Assembly: GCA_028289195.1 (NCBI GenBank)
Contig: JANQQR010000011.1
Span: forward strand, 32,852 to 96,851
Direction of reading: 5' to 3'
Origin: Phycisphaerales bacterium
Lineage (GTDB): Bacteria; Planctomycetota; Phycisphaerae; Phycisphaerales; UBA1924
Length of the DNA: 64,000 nt
Positions within the stretch are counted from its first letter, which is position 1, and each line of letters begins with the position of its first letter. The notes under the pieces are model-generated. The model was not told the DNA's origin. It searched no databases and saw nothing but the letters and a program-made list of their open reading frames with translations. Below are positions 8,340 to 18,016 of the stretch, piece after piece. Made by a program: the position numbers and the translations under genes.

Positions 8340-9083
8340 CTACGAAGGCCGCGCCGGCCACGACTCGTGCGACATCAGCTCGCCCAGCCCCCGCGCCGGC
8401 GCCTCGTCGTTGAAATAGTGCAGGATCCACTGCAGCGCGCCCTCGCGATACAGCTGCGCAAAGGCCCCGACCGCTTCTCCCCAGTAGCGCGTGCCTACAC
8501 CGCGCTCGAGTTCCTCCAGCGCCCGCTCCGCCGCCCCCTCGCCCACCTCGCGCCGGTACGGGCGCACGCTCGTGAGCGCATCAAACGTGTCGATCACCGC
8601 GAAGTAGCGCGCACCCAGCGGGATGTCCTCGCCCTTGAGCCCGTCGGGGTAGCCCAGCCCGTCCCAGCGCTCGTGGTGATGGCGCACCAGGTTCAGCGCC
8701 ACCTGATCGTCGACGCCCATCTCCCGCAGCATCTCGTGCCCGTGCGCCGAGTGCGTCTTGATGATCCCGAACTCCTCGTCCGTCAGCTTCCCCGGCTTCT
8801 GCAGGATCGCGTCCGGGATGCGCAGCTTCCCGATGTCGTGCAGCGCCGCCGCCGTGCTGATGCGCTCCACGCGCGCTCGGTCGATCCCGAAGCACTCCGA
8901 CAGCGCCCGGGCGTACAGCACAACGCGCCACGTGTGCGACGCCGTGCTGGAGTCCTTCAGCTCGATCGCCTTCACCCACGGCAGCGCCTCGGCGAGCGAC
9001 ACCTGCGCCCCCATCGGCTGCTGGTCCCGCGCGCGCTCGCCGCGCTGCTCGAGGCTCTCGTTGGGCCCGGTCTCGGCGCTCAT
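8340..9083 (-). CDS. HD-GYP domain phosphohydrolase (putative cyclic-dinucleotide phosphodiesterase)
   Basis: The 247-residue protein is essentially one HD-GYP domain. His82-Asp83 lie in LHDIGKLRIP, the HHERWDGLGYPDGLKGEDIP signature spans about 136-155, and the DTFDALTSVRPYR segment starts at 165. In this family these metal ligands hydrolyse c-di-GMP or related dinucleotides. There is no receiver or membrane domain, so input probably comes from a partner. Its ATG overlaps the stop of the SpoIIE-type phosphatase gene (ATGA, four bases), pointing to a coupled two-gene signalling unit. Confidence 0.9.
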   Translation of the reverse strand: MSAETGPNESLEQRGERARDQQPMGAQVSLAEALPWVKAIELKDSSTASHTWRVVLYARALSECFGIDRARVERISTAAALHDIGKLRIPDAILQKPGKLTDEEFGIIKTHSAHGHEMLREMGVDDQVALNLVRHHHERWDGLGYPDGLKGEDIPLGARYFAVIDTFDALTSVRPYRREVGEGAAERALEELERGVGTRYWGEAVGAFAQLYREGALQWILHYFNDEAPARGLGELMSHESWPARPS

Positions 9084-10315
9084 GCGCCCACCCTCACCAG
9101 CAGCAGCGACTCATCGTCCGCCTGCGCATCGGTCCCCGAATGAGCGCGCACCGACTCACCGATGCGCGCCGCGACCTCGCGCAGTTCCGACGCCCCGTGC
9201 TCCGAGATCACCCGCTCCAGGCGCTCGAGCCCGAACATGTCGCCCTCACGGTCCATCGCCTCGATGAACCCGTCGGTGTACAGCACCAGCAGGTCGCCCG
9301 GGCCCGCCTCGACCCGCTGCTCGTCGTAGCCCTCGATGGGAGTCACTCCCAAGGGGAGCGAGTCGTTGTCCACGCGCTCGACGCGCCCGTCGCCGGCGCG
9401 ACGGACCATCACCGGAAGGTGCCCCGCCAGCGAGCACCGCACCTCGCCCTCGCCCGGGTTCAGGCGCAGGCACGCCAGCGTGCAGAACATCTCGCCGCTC
9501 GTCACGGCGCACAGCGTGGTGTTCAGGTCCGCGAGCACCTCTCCGAGCGGAGCCGCGCGCAGCAGGCGCATGCGCAGCGCGCTCTTGACCATGCCCATCA
9601 CCACGCCGGCCTTCACCCCGTGCCCGCTCACATCCGCGAGGTACAGATCGACCGCGCCGCCCCCGCCCTCGACGATGTCGATCAGGTCGCCGCCCATCTC
9701 GCTCGAGGCGCTGCTCATCCCCAGCACCCGCACGCCCCCGATCTCGCGATCGATCTCCGGAACGAGCGTGCGATGGATCTCGCCGGCGAGGTCGATCTCG
9801 GCCTGCAGACGCAGGCGCTTGGCGCCCTCCAGGCTGATGTACACCGAGAACAGCACGTAGCTGCCGATCATCAGCAGCACGTAGAGCAGCATGCCCATGT
9901 TCGGCGCGGCCGTCTCGATCGCAAGCGCCCGCGGGAACCCCACCGCCCACGACCACCCATAGAACATCGAGGCGAGCACCGCGGGGATGAACCAGCGCGG
10001 GTGCAGCGTCCCGCCCATCGACCACAGGATGCCCACGACGGCGCCGATCCCGATCCAGTACGCCGTCTTCCACAGCGGGCGGTCCTGCGCAAGACTCGAG
10101 CCGATCAGCACGCCGACCGGCCCGAAGAGCATGCCGACTCCGCCGTAGAACAGCAGCGCTGCGCGCAGGCCCGAACCGTGGAACACGTTCCTGGGTCTGC
10201 CCCCGGGCTTTCGCGCGGCCCCGCTCATCGCGCTCAGTGTAGGGGAACCCAAGAGGGGCGATGCCGCCTCCGGCGCCGCCGAGCACGGTTCAGAATCGGA
10301 TCTAATCACCGGCAT
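9080..10315 (-). CDS. Membrane-bound SpoIIE-type (PP2C) serine phosphatase
   Basis: The 411-residue protein has about five N-terminal membrane helices (for example LLFYGGVGMLFGPVGVLIG and YVLLMIGSYVLFSVYIS). A short helical linker leads into a SpoIIE/PP2C domain. Metal-site motifs are seen at SEMGGDLIDI, LADVSGHGVKAG and VLYTDGFIEAMD. Such enzymes dephosphorylate STAS-domain anti-anti-sigma factors in partner-switching systems; three STAS genes lie at 45-46 kb. The ATG at 10315 has AGGCGAGG upstream; a GTG at 10339 is an alternative. It is first in an operon with the overlapping HD-GYP gene. Confidence 0.9.
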   Translation of the reverse strand: MPVIRSDSEPCSAAPEAASPLLGSPTLSAMSGAARKPGGRPRNVFHGSGLRAALLFYGGVGMLFGPVGVLIGSSLAQDRPLWKTAYWIGIGAVVGILWSMGGTLHPRWFIPAVLASMFYGWSWAVGFPRALAIETAAPNMGMLLYVLLMIGSYVLFSVYISLEGAKRLRLQAEIDLAGEIHRTLVPEIDREIGGVRVLGMSSASSEMGGDLIDIVEGGGGAVDLYLADVSGHGVKAGVVMGMVKSALRMRLLRAAPLGEVLADLNTTLCAVTSGEMFCTLACLRLNPGEGEVRCSLAGHLPVMVRRAGDGRVERVDNDSLPLGVTPIEGYDEQRVEAGPGDLLVLYTDGFIEAMDREGDMFGLERLERVISEHGASELREVAARIGESVRAHSGTDAQADDESLLLVRVGA

Positions 10316-10419
10316 TCGCAGCGCCTCGCCTTTACTCACCTCGGGTTCCGGGGCATGCTTTGCCTGGCCATGTCTCGGCCCACCACATCGGGCACCGGGA
10401 CGCGCCTGGGAGGTTTGCC

Positions 10420-11571
10420 ATGATCCGTTCCGCGCTCGTTTGTCTCTGTGTGCTCGGCGCTGCTGTCTCGATGGCCGATGCCGGCCCGCTCAACCCGCCG
10501 GCCGGACCGATCGATACAACGGGCCGATTCGGGCCGCGCATCGAACTCAACCAGCAGAACACGCCCGGCGACGCCGACAGCGTGTTCAAGATCCTCCAGC
10601 CCGGCTCCTACTACCTCTCGGCCGAGCTGGTCGGCCAGCCCGGGAAGCACGGCATCGAGATCGTGTCGTCCAACGTCGTGCTCGATCTGTGCGGCTTCAG
10701 GCTCGTCGGCGGCACCGGCGCGCTGACCGGCGTCCTGTGCGCGAGCACATCGTCGAACATCACCATCAAGAACGGCATGCTCTTCTCATGGAACACCGGC
10801 GTCGCCGCCTCGCAGCCCATCAACGAGCTGCGGGCCGTCGATCTCCAGATCGGTGCGACCGAAGCCTGGGGCATCGACCTGAGCTCCGCCGAGGGCGCGC
10901 GGATCGACCGGTGCTACGCCTCGTTCGCCGGCCTGATCGACACGACCGCGGGCGGTATCAAAGCCGGGGACAACGCACAGGTCATCGAGTGCGCCGCGCG
11001 GAACTGCCCCGTTGCGTTCGACGGCGGCAACGGCTCCATCTTCGACCGCTGCGTCTCGGGAGAGTGCGCCGAGGGCATCAGGGCGGGCGAGCGCAGCCTC
11101 GTCACCGGGTGCGTCTTCGACGGAGCCGGCAACACGCTGATGGGGAGCATCGGGGTCTTCGCCGACTTCGGAACGCGCGTCGAAGGGAGCATCGTTCGCT
11201 TCTTCGAGACGGGCATCGTCGCGCGGGACCTCGCGGTCGTCGAGGGCTGCAGCGTCGCCAGTTGCAGCACCGGCATCGTCGCCTGGCGCCAGACCGTGAT
11301 CCGCAACAACAACGTCTCCAACTACGCCTCCGACGGGTTCGGGATCGACACGATCGGAGCCACCCAGTTCGCCCGCATCGACAGCAATCACTGCACACGG
11401 GGCGGAACCGGGGTCCGGGTCCAGGGCAATCTCAACTTCATCGTCCGCAACACGACGGGATTCAACTCCGTAGCGGATTACGACATCGCCGCGGCCAACC
11501 GCGTCGGCCCGATCGTCGTCGATCCGTCAGCCCCCGCCGCGAACGCCTGGTCGAACTTCATCCCGCTCTAG
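10420..11571 (+). CDS. Secreted right-handed beta-helix protein, paralogue 1
   Basis: A 383-residue protein with a signal peptide (MIRSALVCLCVLGAAVSMADA) and a ribosome site GGGAGG six bases before the ATG. The mature part opens with LNPPAGPI and ILQPGSYYLSAEL, then short turns with periodic N, V, I and C residues (GCVFDGAGN, GCSVASCSTGIVAWRQTVIRNNNVSNY), a parallel beta-helix (PbH1) solenoid. The N-terminal 'PPAGP ... QPGSYYL' arrangement recurs in genes at 58010 and 59630. No catalytic residues of pectin lyases were recognised and there is no sorting tail. Function is unknown. Confidence 0.82.
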   Translation: MIRSALVCLCVLGAAVSMADAGPLNPPAGPIDTTGRFGPRIELNQQNTPGDADSVFKILQPGSYYLSAELVGQPGKHGIEIVSSNVVLDLCGFRLVGGTGALTGVLCASTSSNITIKNGMLFSWNTGVAASQPINELRAVDLQIGATEAWGIDLSSAEGARIDRCYASFAGLIDTTAGGIKAGDNAQVIECAARNCPVAFDGGNGSIFDRCVSGECAEGIRAGERSLVTGCVFDGAGNTLMGSIGVFADFGTRVEGSIVRFFETGIVARDLAVVEGCSVASCSTGIVAWRQTVIRNNNVSNYASDGFGIDTIGATQFARIDSNHCTRGGTGVRVQGNLNFIVRNTTGFNSVADYDIAAANRVGPIVVDPSAPAANAWSNFIPL

Positions 11572-11795
11572 GCCGCCGATCCGCTCCGCGACATCCACGG
11601 CACGCCGGCCCGCCCCGCGGGCTTTGGTTCGTTCCCGCCGGTGGTGCTCATCGGAGGGAACCCCGAGACGCGATCCTCCGCTCCCATGCGCAGATTCGTG
11701 ACAGCCCGGGCCCGGTCGAGCATCCATGGTCCGGTCCGGGCGTACGACACCCCCGGGTCCCGGCGCTGCCGGACTCGATTCAGAGGAGGATCCCC

Positions 11796-13127
11796 ATGCA
11801 CCCCAGGCGTTGCGCACCGTTCCTTGCTGTCGTCTTCTGCGTCGCGAGCGCCCTGGGCGCACCCGGCGACCTCGCCGACGCGCAGACCGCCCGCGATGTC
11901 GTCACCTCGCTCTCTCAGCGGATGAACGAGCTCTACGTCTTCCCCCAGACCGCCGCGAGCCTCGGCGCATACCTCGAAGGGCGCCTGGAAGACGGGGCGT
12001 ACGAGAACATCGAGCTCGCGGCGCTCGCCGAGCGCCTCACCGAGGACGTCCGTGAGATCACCAACGACCGGCACTGCGGCGTGCAGTACAACCCCGCGAT
12101 GTACGAGCGTCTCACCGCGATCGAGGCATCGGGCCGGGACCCCGGCGAGGCCGGGCCCGGCCAAGAGCAGCGCCGCGCGATGGCGGCGCGCAACTACGCC
12201 TTCCGCAAGCTCGAGATCCTCAGCGGCAACATCGGCTACATGGACCTCCGTGGGTTCACGCCGCCAGAGTTCGGCGCCGAGACCGCCGCCGCGGCCATGG
12301 CGTTCCTGGCCAACACCGACGCAATCATCATCGACCTGCGCCAGAACGGCGGCGGGGACCCGGCCATGGTCCAGTTCCTCTGCTCGTACTTCTTCCCCGC
12401 CGGGCGCCCCGTGCACCTCAACAGTCTCTACTTCCGCCCGGACGATTCCACCACGCAGTTCTGGACGCTGCCCCACGTGCCCGGCCAGCGCATGCCCGAC
12501 ACACCGCTCTTCCTGTTGACGAGCTCCTACTCGTTCTCCGGCGCAGAGGAGTTCGCCTACAACATGCAGACACAGGGGCGCGCCACGCTCATCGGCGAGA
12601 CGACCGGCGGCGGCGCCAACCCCGGCGGCACCCGACCGATCGCCGAGGGATTCGTCGCGTTCATCCCCGTGGGGCGCGCCATCAACCCGGTGACCGAACA
12701 GAACTGGGAAGGCGTCGGTGTCACGCCCGACATCCAGTGCGCCGCCGACGAGGCGCTCGACCGGGCGCACCTGCTCGCGATGGATCGAATCGCCGAGAAC
12801 CCCGTCTCACCCCGGCACGCCCGGGCGCTCGAGTGGCAGTCGTCGATGCTCCGCGCCCGCCTCGATCCGGTCGACGTCGATCCGTCGCTGCTCAAGCGCT
12901 ACGCGGGCGCGTACGGCGAGCGCCAGGTGGTCTACGAGGATGGCAGGCTGCTCTACAGCAGGGGCGGCGGCGCCCGGCGCCCGCTCGTGGCGCTCGACGA
13001 CTCCACCTTCATGATCGAGGGCGTCGACTTCTTCAAGATGCGCTTCGTCGAAGAGGGGGGCGAGATCGCGCACATCGAGGGGATGTACGACGACGGACGC
13101 ACCGACCGGTCGCAGCGCACCGACTGA
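11796..13127 (+). CDS. Secreted S41-family (IRBP/CtpA-like) peptidase
   Basis: A 443-residue protein with signal peptide (MHPRRCAPFLAVVFCVASALG), preceded by AGAGGAGG. An N-terminal helical domain is followed by the S41 core: YMDLRGF, DAIIIDLRQNGGGDPAMV, the nucleophile-serine segment TSSYSFSGAEEFAY, and IGETTGGGANPGG. No PDZ domain is evident, which matches the interphotoreceptor retinoid-binding-protein-like branch rather than CtpA. A C-terminal 85-residue beta domain follows. Likely a periplasmic serine peptidase of unknown substrate. Its ribosome-site sequence TCAGAGGAGGATCC resembles those before the beta-helix genes at 58 and 59.6 kb. Confidence 0.88.
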   Translation: MHPRRCAPFLAVVFCVASALGAPGDLADAQTARDVVTSLSQRMNELYVFPQTAASLGAYLEGRLEDGAYENIELAALAERLTEDVREITNDRHCGVQYNPAMYERLTAIEASGRDPGEAGPGQEQRRAMAARNYAFRKLEILSGNIGYMDLRGFTPPEFGAETAAAAMAFLANTDAIIIDLRQNGGGDPAMVQFLCSYFFPAGRPVHLNSLYFRPDDSTTQFWTLPHVPGQRMPDTPLFLLTSSYSFSGAEEFAYNMQTQGRATLIGETTGGGANPGGTRPIAEGFVAFIPVGRAINPVTEQNWEGVGVTPDIQCAADEALDRAHLLAMDRIAENPVSPRHARALEWQSSMLRARLDPVDVDPSLLKRYAGAYGERQVVYEDGRLLYSRGGGARRPLVALDDSTFMIEGVDFFKMRFVEEGGEIAHIEGMYDDGRTDRSQRTD

Positions 13128-13146
13128 TCGGCGCGACAGTCCGGTC

Positions 13147-13638
13147 TCAGTCGCGCGGGCGCTGCGTCTCGCGGGCGTCGGAGATGAGGTGGCTCACGAT
13201 CCGCCACTCGTCGTCCTCCAACCGGAACACACGCAGGTGCGTGATCTCCCGCGTGGGCATCTCAGAGCCGTCGGGCATGCGCTGGCCGGTCCGCTCGCGC
13301 CGCGTCCGGACCAGGGCGACATCGTCTCGGATGAACCGGACATCCACGCTCCGATCGGCGCTGACCCCCGCCATCACGAAGTCGAGCGCGAACACCTCGG
13401 CGAGATACTCGCGGATCGCCTCGCGACCCACACGATGGAACCCGAACGCGTTGGTGAAATCGGCATCATCGCTGTACCCCGCAGCCGCCAGCGACGCGTC
13501 CTCCACGCGCCACCCCTGGTTCCAATCGTCGAGCACGCCGCTGATGGCGGCGCGATCGGCATCGGACCCGGGCGCCGAAGCACATCCCGTCAGCGCTCCC
13601 GCGCCGCACAGGGCCAGCAGAACGATGTGCCTATTCAT
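13147..13638 (-). CDS. SnoaL-like/DUF4440-type lipoprotein
   Basis: A 163-residue protein with lipobox LTGC at about residues 16-19. It then has a compact cone-fold domain typical of SgcJ/DUF4440 proteins: an N-terminal helix (DRAAISGVLDDWNQGW), DDADFTNAFGFHRVGREAIREYL, and paired strands ending REITHLRVFRLEDDEWRIVSH. Such domains bind small ligands or act as isomerases; no specific activity can be assigned. The start at 13638 is chosen over 13650 by signal-peptide shape; the ribosome site is weak for both. Confidence 0.75.
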   Translation of the reverse strand: MNRHIVLLALCGAGALTGCASAPGSDADRAAISGVLDDWNQGWRVEDASLAAAGYSDDADFTNAFGFHRVGREAIREYLAEVFALDFVMAGVSADRSVDVRFIRDDVALVRTRRERTGQRMPDGSEMPTREITHLRVFRLEDDEWRIVSHLISDARETQRPRD

Positions 13639-13681
13639 GCGCCCGAACATACCGCCGGGGGGAGGCCGGTCAACAGGCGCT

Positions 13682-14785
13682 TCAGGCCCGCGAGTCGTCG
13701 ATGAGCTTCTCGACCGCCTCCACGCTTGCCCTGGCCCGGGCGTCGCCCGCCAGCGCCTCGGCCTGCATGTCGGCGTGATAGCTCGAGCGCACCATCGGGC
13801 CGCTCTCGACCACCTTGAACCCCCGCTCGAGCCCCGCCTCGCGAAACATCTCGAACGTGTCCGGGTGCACCCACCGGTCGATCGGAAGATGGTTCGGTGT
13901 CGGCTGCAGGTACTGCCCGATCGTCAGGATGTCGGTGTCGGCGTTCCCGCGCACCTCGTCCATCAGCGCCAGCACCTCGTCGTCCTTCTCGCCGATGCCC
14001 ACCATGATGCCCGTCTTGGTCACCAGGCCCGCGTCCTTGCACCGACGCAGCAGCTCGACCGAGCGATCGAACTTCGCGCTCGGGCGCACCGCTGGGTACA
14101 TCCGCTTCACCGTCTCGAGGTTGTGGTTCAGAATCTCGGGGCGCGCATCGATCACCTTCTGCAGCGCATCGGCATCGCCCTCGAAGTCGGGGATCAGCAC
14201 CTCGACGCTCAGATCCGGGCACAGCTCGTGCGAGCGCCGGATCGTCTCGGCCCAGATGCCCGCGCCGCCGTCGGGCAGCTCGTCGCGATTCACGCTCGTG
14301 ATCACGATGTGGCGCAGCCCGCCGCCCTCGGTCATCAGCTTGAGCGCCTCGGCCGTCCGCCGCGGCTCGTCGAGATCCACCTCTGCGGGACGCCCGGTCT
14401 TCACGTTGCAGAACCCGCAGGCCCGGGTGCACGTGTCGCCCAGGATCATGATCGTCGCGACACCCCGGGCCCAGCACTCGCCCATGTTCGGGCAGCCCGC
14501 TTCCTCGCAGACGGTGTGGAGCCGGTGCTCGCCGAGGATCCCCTTGAGCTGCTGGTACCCGGGGCCGCCCGGGAGCTTGGCCCGGAGCCACTTGGGCTTC
14601 CGCTTGGGCGCCAGCGTCTGGACCGCCTCCGGCCCGTTATTCAGGACCATCGAGCCCAGGCTCAGCAGAGGCTTGTCGATGCGGCGCATCGGATCGCCGC
14701 CCGCGGGGCGGGGATGGCGCTCCAGCCCGCGCTTCGACTGCGCGGGTCGGGTTTGGGGTTGCTCAGCCATGTCAGAGGGGGTCAT
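13682..14785 (-). CDS. lipA: Lipoyl synthase
   Basis: A radical-SAM enzyme that inserts two sulfur atoms into protein-bound octanoyl groups to make lipoate. Both iron-sulfur cluster motifs are present: the auxiliary-cluster [12 protein letters not shown] and the radical-[11 protein letters not shown]. Conserved [13 protein letters not shown] and the C-terminal RSSYHA serine ligand are also visible. At 367 residues it has an N-terminal extension of some 50 residues beyond typical LipA. The ATG at 14785 lies only nine bases after a TATACT box (14794-14799, minus strand), so the message may be nearly leaderless. No lipB lies in the window. Confidence 0.95.
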   Translation of the reverse strand: MTPSDMAEQPQTRPAQSKRGLERHPRPAGGDPMRRIDKPLLSLGSMVLNNGPEAVQTLAPKRKPKWLRAKLPGGPGYQQLKGILGEHRLHTVCEEAGCPNMGECWARGVATIMILGDTCTRACGFCNVKTGRPAEVDLDEPRRTAEALKLMTEGGGLRHIVITSVNRDELPDGGAGIWAETIRRSHELCPDLSVEVLIPDFEGDADALQKVIDARPEILNHNLETVKRMYPAVRPSAKFDRSVELLRRCKDAGLVTKTGIMVGIGEKDDEVLALMDEVRGNADTDILTIGQYLQPTPNHLPIDRWVHPDTFEMFREAGLERGFKVVESGPMVRSSYHADMQAEALAGDARARASVEAVEKLIDDSRA

Positions 14786-14961
14786 CGAACCGGAGTATAG
14801 ACCCGCCAAAGCCGGATTCCGCGATCGGCGGGTATCCGGACGCGGGCCCGCCGGCACGTCCAGGCGCCTTTCCCGGACGCTCGGCTGAACCTCCTGCATT
14901 GCCTTGTCGATACAGCAGTTGGGCGAACCGACCGACTCCCCGTCGGCGTATGAGCCCTACG

Positions 14962-14989
14962 TTGACACGCGCATGCGCGCTGGTACGGT
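14962..14989 (+). promoter_or_regulatory. Sigma-70-like promoter upstream of the exopolysaccharide/exosortase locus
   Basis: Consensus -35 TTGACA (14962-14967), a 16-base spacer, then TACGGT (14984-14989). The spacer contains a 12-base palindrome CGCGCATGCGCG (14968-14979), a possible operator. It is 172 bases upstream of the GTG of the Wza-like gene. Beyond this promoter, the 375-base gap between lipA and that gene holds no gene I can support. Confidence 0.5.
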
Positions 14990-15160
14990 ACCCCGCCGCG
15001 CGGGTCCTCAGGGGCTCTCCGGCGTGTCCGCTCAAAGCCGCGAGCCCATCTCGCCGATGCCTCGCTGGTGGAGAATCCGTCCCCGGGCCCTCGGCACGGA
15101 GACGCAGGGCAACCGTCCCACGCACCGGGCGTGGGAGTGGGGCGAGTTGAGGAGTCGGCA

Positions 15161-16753
15161 GTGAGCCCAGACGCATCCAAGAGCAGTTCGGCCGACGCGC
15201 CACACGGACGAGCCATCCGCGCTCCGCGCCGTGCCGCGCTCGGGCTCCTTTCGGTCCTCGCGATCGCGCCCCTGACAGGCTGCCTCGATTCGGACTCGTT
15301 CCTCGACCCCTCGATCGTCGGGCGCTGGGAGAACACCCCGACCGTCGTGCCCATCCTCGAGCGGATCGACGTCATCGAGCGCGACACCGGCGAGTTCGTC
15401 GATGTCACCCCGGTCCTCCCCGAGGACCTGATCCCCGAGCCCACCGAGTACCGCGTCGCTCCCGGCGACCTAATCGAGATCGAGATCCTCGACTTCGTCG
15501 CGGTCGGCGTCGTCTCGCCCTACGTGCGAACCGTCACCTCCCGCGGCTTCATCAACATCCCGCAGCTCGGTGATATCGACGTCCAGGGCCTCACACGCCA
15601 GGAGGTCGAGGTCGCGATCACCCGCGCCATCATCGACGCCCAGCTCATCGACGACCCGCTCGTCACCGTGCAGGTCCCCGGCCAGCGCCAGGCGACCTTC
15701 AGCATCTTCGGCGCCGTCCCCCAGGTCGGGCGCTACGCCATCCCGAGCCCGGACTACTCGCTGCTCGAGGCCATCACCGATGCCGGCGGGGTCAACCCCG
15801 CCATCCCCAAGATCTTCATCATCCGCCAGATCTCGCTCGACGATCCGCGCAGCCCGGCCCGCGCCCCGGCGCAGGACCAGGGGCAGCCCGCCAGCGAGGA
15901 CCAGGGACAGGACCTCCTCGACCTCATCGACGAACTCACCGACCCCGACGACGACGGCGCGGCTCCGAGCCCGGCGCTCTTCGGCGCCAACGTGTCGATG
16001 TCCCTCCAGGAGGGCGACGACCAGGGCCAGCCCGAGAACGCGCCGCCGCCCATCGACCTGATCGATCTCGAGCCGGCCGAGCCCGTGCAGCCCGCCGGCC
16101 AGCCGGCCAACCCCCAGACGCTCGACGAAATCCAGCAGCCCGGACGCTGGGTGTTCATCGGAGGCGAATGGGTGCAGGTCATCAGCACCGGCTCCCGCCC
16201 GCAGGGCCTCCCCGAAGGCGAGGACCCCCTCGAAGCGTCCGACGGGCCGCTGGTCACCCAGCGCATCATCGAGGTCCCGACCGAGCCCCTTCTCCAGGGC
16301 GTCGCCCGCTACAACGTCGTCGTCCGCCCGGGCGATGTCGTCAGCGTGCCGGCCCCCGCCGCGGGCCTCGTGTACGTCGGGGGCCCGGGCATCGCCAGGC
16401 CCGGCGTCTACAACATCCCGGCCACCGGCACGCTGACGCTCCAGAGGCTCGTCTTCTCCGCCGGCGGCTTCAGCGCCATCGCGATCCCCAACCGCGTCGA
16501 CCTGACCAGGATGGTCGGCGACAGCCGCCAGGCCACGATCCGCGTCAACATGCGGGCTATCTTCGCCGGCACGCACCCCGACATCGTGGTCAAGCCCGAC
16601 GACCTCGTGAACTTCGGCACCAACTTCTGGGCCACGCCGCTGGCCATCATCCGCGGCGGGTTCCGCGCCAGCTACGGCTTCGGCTTCCTCCTGGACCGCA
16701 ACTTCGGCAACGACGTCTTCGGTGCACCGCCCACGAACCAGGTCGGGCAGTGA
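15161..16753 (+). CDS. Wza-like polysaccharide export lipoprotein (Poly_export + SLBB domains)
   Basis: The 530-residue outer-membrane-type export protein starts at GTG 15161, with TTGAGGAG seven bases upstream. Lipobox LTGC follows a hydrophobic run near residue 40. The export domain is marked by YRVAPGDLIEIEI, then RGFINIPQLGDIDVQGLTRQEVE. An SLBB repeat follows (FSIFGAVPQVGRYAIP), then a Gln/Pro/Asp-rich insert of about 150 residues. A second domain begins at YNVVVRPGDVVSVP and VYVGGPGIARPGVYNIP. The long acidic insert is unusual for Wza homologues. It opens the plus-strand envelope locus that continues with exosortase and chain-length genes. Confidence 0.9.
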   Translation: MSPDASKSSSADAPHGRAIRAPRRAALGLLSVLAIAPLTGCLDSDSFLDPSIVGRWENTPTVVPILERIDVIERDTGEFVDVTPVLPEDLIPEPTEYRVAPGDLIEIEILDFVAVGVVSPYVRTVTSRGFINIPQLGDIDVQGLTRQEVEVAITRAIIDAQLIDDPLVTVQVPGQRQATFSIFGAVPQVGRYAIPSPDYSLLEAITDAGGVNPAIPKIFIIRQISLDDPRSPARAPAQDQGQPASEDQGQDLLDLIDELTDPDDDGAAPSPALFGANVSMSLQEGDDQGQPENAPPPIDLIDLEPAEPVQPAGQPANPQTLDEIQQPGRWVFIGGEWVQVISTGSRPQGLPEGEDPLEASDGPLVTQRIIEVPTEPLLQGVARYNVVVRPGDVVSVPAPAAGLVYVGGPGIARPGVYNIPATGTLTLQRLVFSAGGFSAIAIPNRVDLTRMVGDSRQATIRVNMRAIFAGTHPDIVVKPDDLVNFGTNFWATPLAIIRGGFRASYGFGFLLDRNFGNDVFGAPPTNQVGQ

Positions 16754-17041
16754 TCAACAACCCGATCTGCTAGAATTGCCGATCGGCCTCGGGCCGCACA
16801 GGGCCTGATTCCAGACTCGAAGGATCGATTCCTGGTGACTCCGGCAGGACGCCGAACTCCTCGCCGTGGGCGTCGTACCACAGCCAGGGAACAGGTGGAG
16901 GGCCGGTCTGCGCGCGTCGCGGGCAGCCCTGAGAAGAGTCGAGGCCCGCGTGTGGGTGCGGGCCGAGCGGGAGAGAACAACATCGCCCCCGGCGGGCCCG
17001 CCGGATCGGGTGCATGCATCGGCAGCGGACCTCGGAGCGTC
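16754..17041. other. 288-bp gap between exporter and exosortase genes
   Basis: No gene is supported here. A TAGAAT at 16771-16776 could serve as a -10 box, but I see no convincing -35. The segment may hold a secondary promoter or a long untranslated spacer inside the locus. Confidence 0.3.
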
Positions 17042-18016
17042 ATGTCCACGGCGACAGCCAGCGGCGATCTCAATGAAGCCAAGGGTCCCTCGGACCCCGG
17101 TGGTTGGCGAGCGCCGCGCACGCTCGGCGAACTCGCCAGCGGGCCGACCGCGCCCATCGTCGCCCTGGGCGCCGGTGTCGCGCTGGTGCTTCTGGCTCTC
17201 GCGCACGAGTGGCTCTATCGCCAGTTCTTCGTGCTCAGCCGCGTCTACATCTCGGACTGGGGCCACTCCTACGCCGTGCCCCTGATCAGCATCTACTACA
17301 TCTGGCGCAACCGCGAACGTCTCAGCAGCGTCCCCGTCGGGGTGTTCTGGCCCGGCCTGGGCGTCGTCGCCCTCGGCGCCGCGACGTACATCTACTTCGT
17401 CGTCGGATTCTCCAACCACATGCTCCAGGGCTTCTCGCTCGTGCTGCTGGTCGCGGGCGCCGTCCTGTTCCTGCTGGGCGCGCGGGCGTTCCGCTCGCTG
17501 TGCTTCCCGATCGCGTACCTGGCCGTCGGCGTGACCATCGCCCAGATGCTCATGGAGCGGGTCACCTTCCAGCTCAAGCTCTTCGCCTCGGTCGGCTCGC
17601 ACGCGCTGCTGAACCTCGTCGGCGTCGACAACGACCTGTTCGGCAACGTCCTGCACATCTACCAGGGCACCGAGGTCCACGAGCTCAATGTCGCCGACGC
17701 CTGCTCCGGCATGCGCATGGTCGTCGCGTTCATCGCGCTGGCGGTGTTCGTCGCGTTCCTCTACGGCCGGCTCTGGTGGCAGCGCATCTTCATCCTGATG
17801 CTCGCGATCCCGGTCGCGATCTTCATGAACATGATCCGCGTCGCGGTCCTCAGCGTGCTCACGCTCATCGACCCCGAACTCGCCGCCGGCGACGCCCACA
17901 CCTTCATCGGCACGCTGCTCCTCATCCCGGCGCTCGCGCTGTTCCTCGGTGTCGTCTGGGCCGCCGAGCGGATCACGCCCGAACCCGAGTCCGAACCCGG
18001 AGGGACGACGCCATGA
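17042..18016 (+). CDS. Exosortase/archaeosortase family transpeptidase
   Basis: The 324-residue protein has about eight membrane helices and the family's catalytic triad: Cys221 in NVADACSGMRM, Arg266 in FMNMIRVAVL and His286 in DAHTFIG. HSYAVPLIS near residue 75 is also typical. Exosortases cleave C-terminal PEP-CTERM-type signals and are thought to attach the protein to surface material. They are often encoded beside exopolysaccharide genes, as here. Four proteins in this window carry plausible substrate tails (ends at 1075, 35693, 46896 and minus-strand 52009). The next gene overlaps by four bases (ATGA), so they are coupled. Confidence 0.95.
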   Translation: MSTATASGDLNEAKGPSDPGGWRAPRTLGELASGPTAPIVALGAGVALVLLALAHEWLYRQFFVLSRVYISDWGHSYAVPLISIYYIWRNRERLSSVPVGVFWPGLGVVALGAATYIYFVVGFSNHMLQGFSLVLLVAGAVLFLLGARAFRSLCFPIAYLAVGVTIAQMLMERVTFQLKLFASVGSHALLNLVGVDNDLFGNVLHIYQGTEVHELNVADACSGMRMVVAFIALAVFVAFLYGRLWWQRIFILMLAIPVAIFMNMIRVAVLSVLTLIDPELAAGDAHTFIGTLLLIPALALFLGVVWAAERITPEPESEPGGTTP

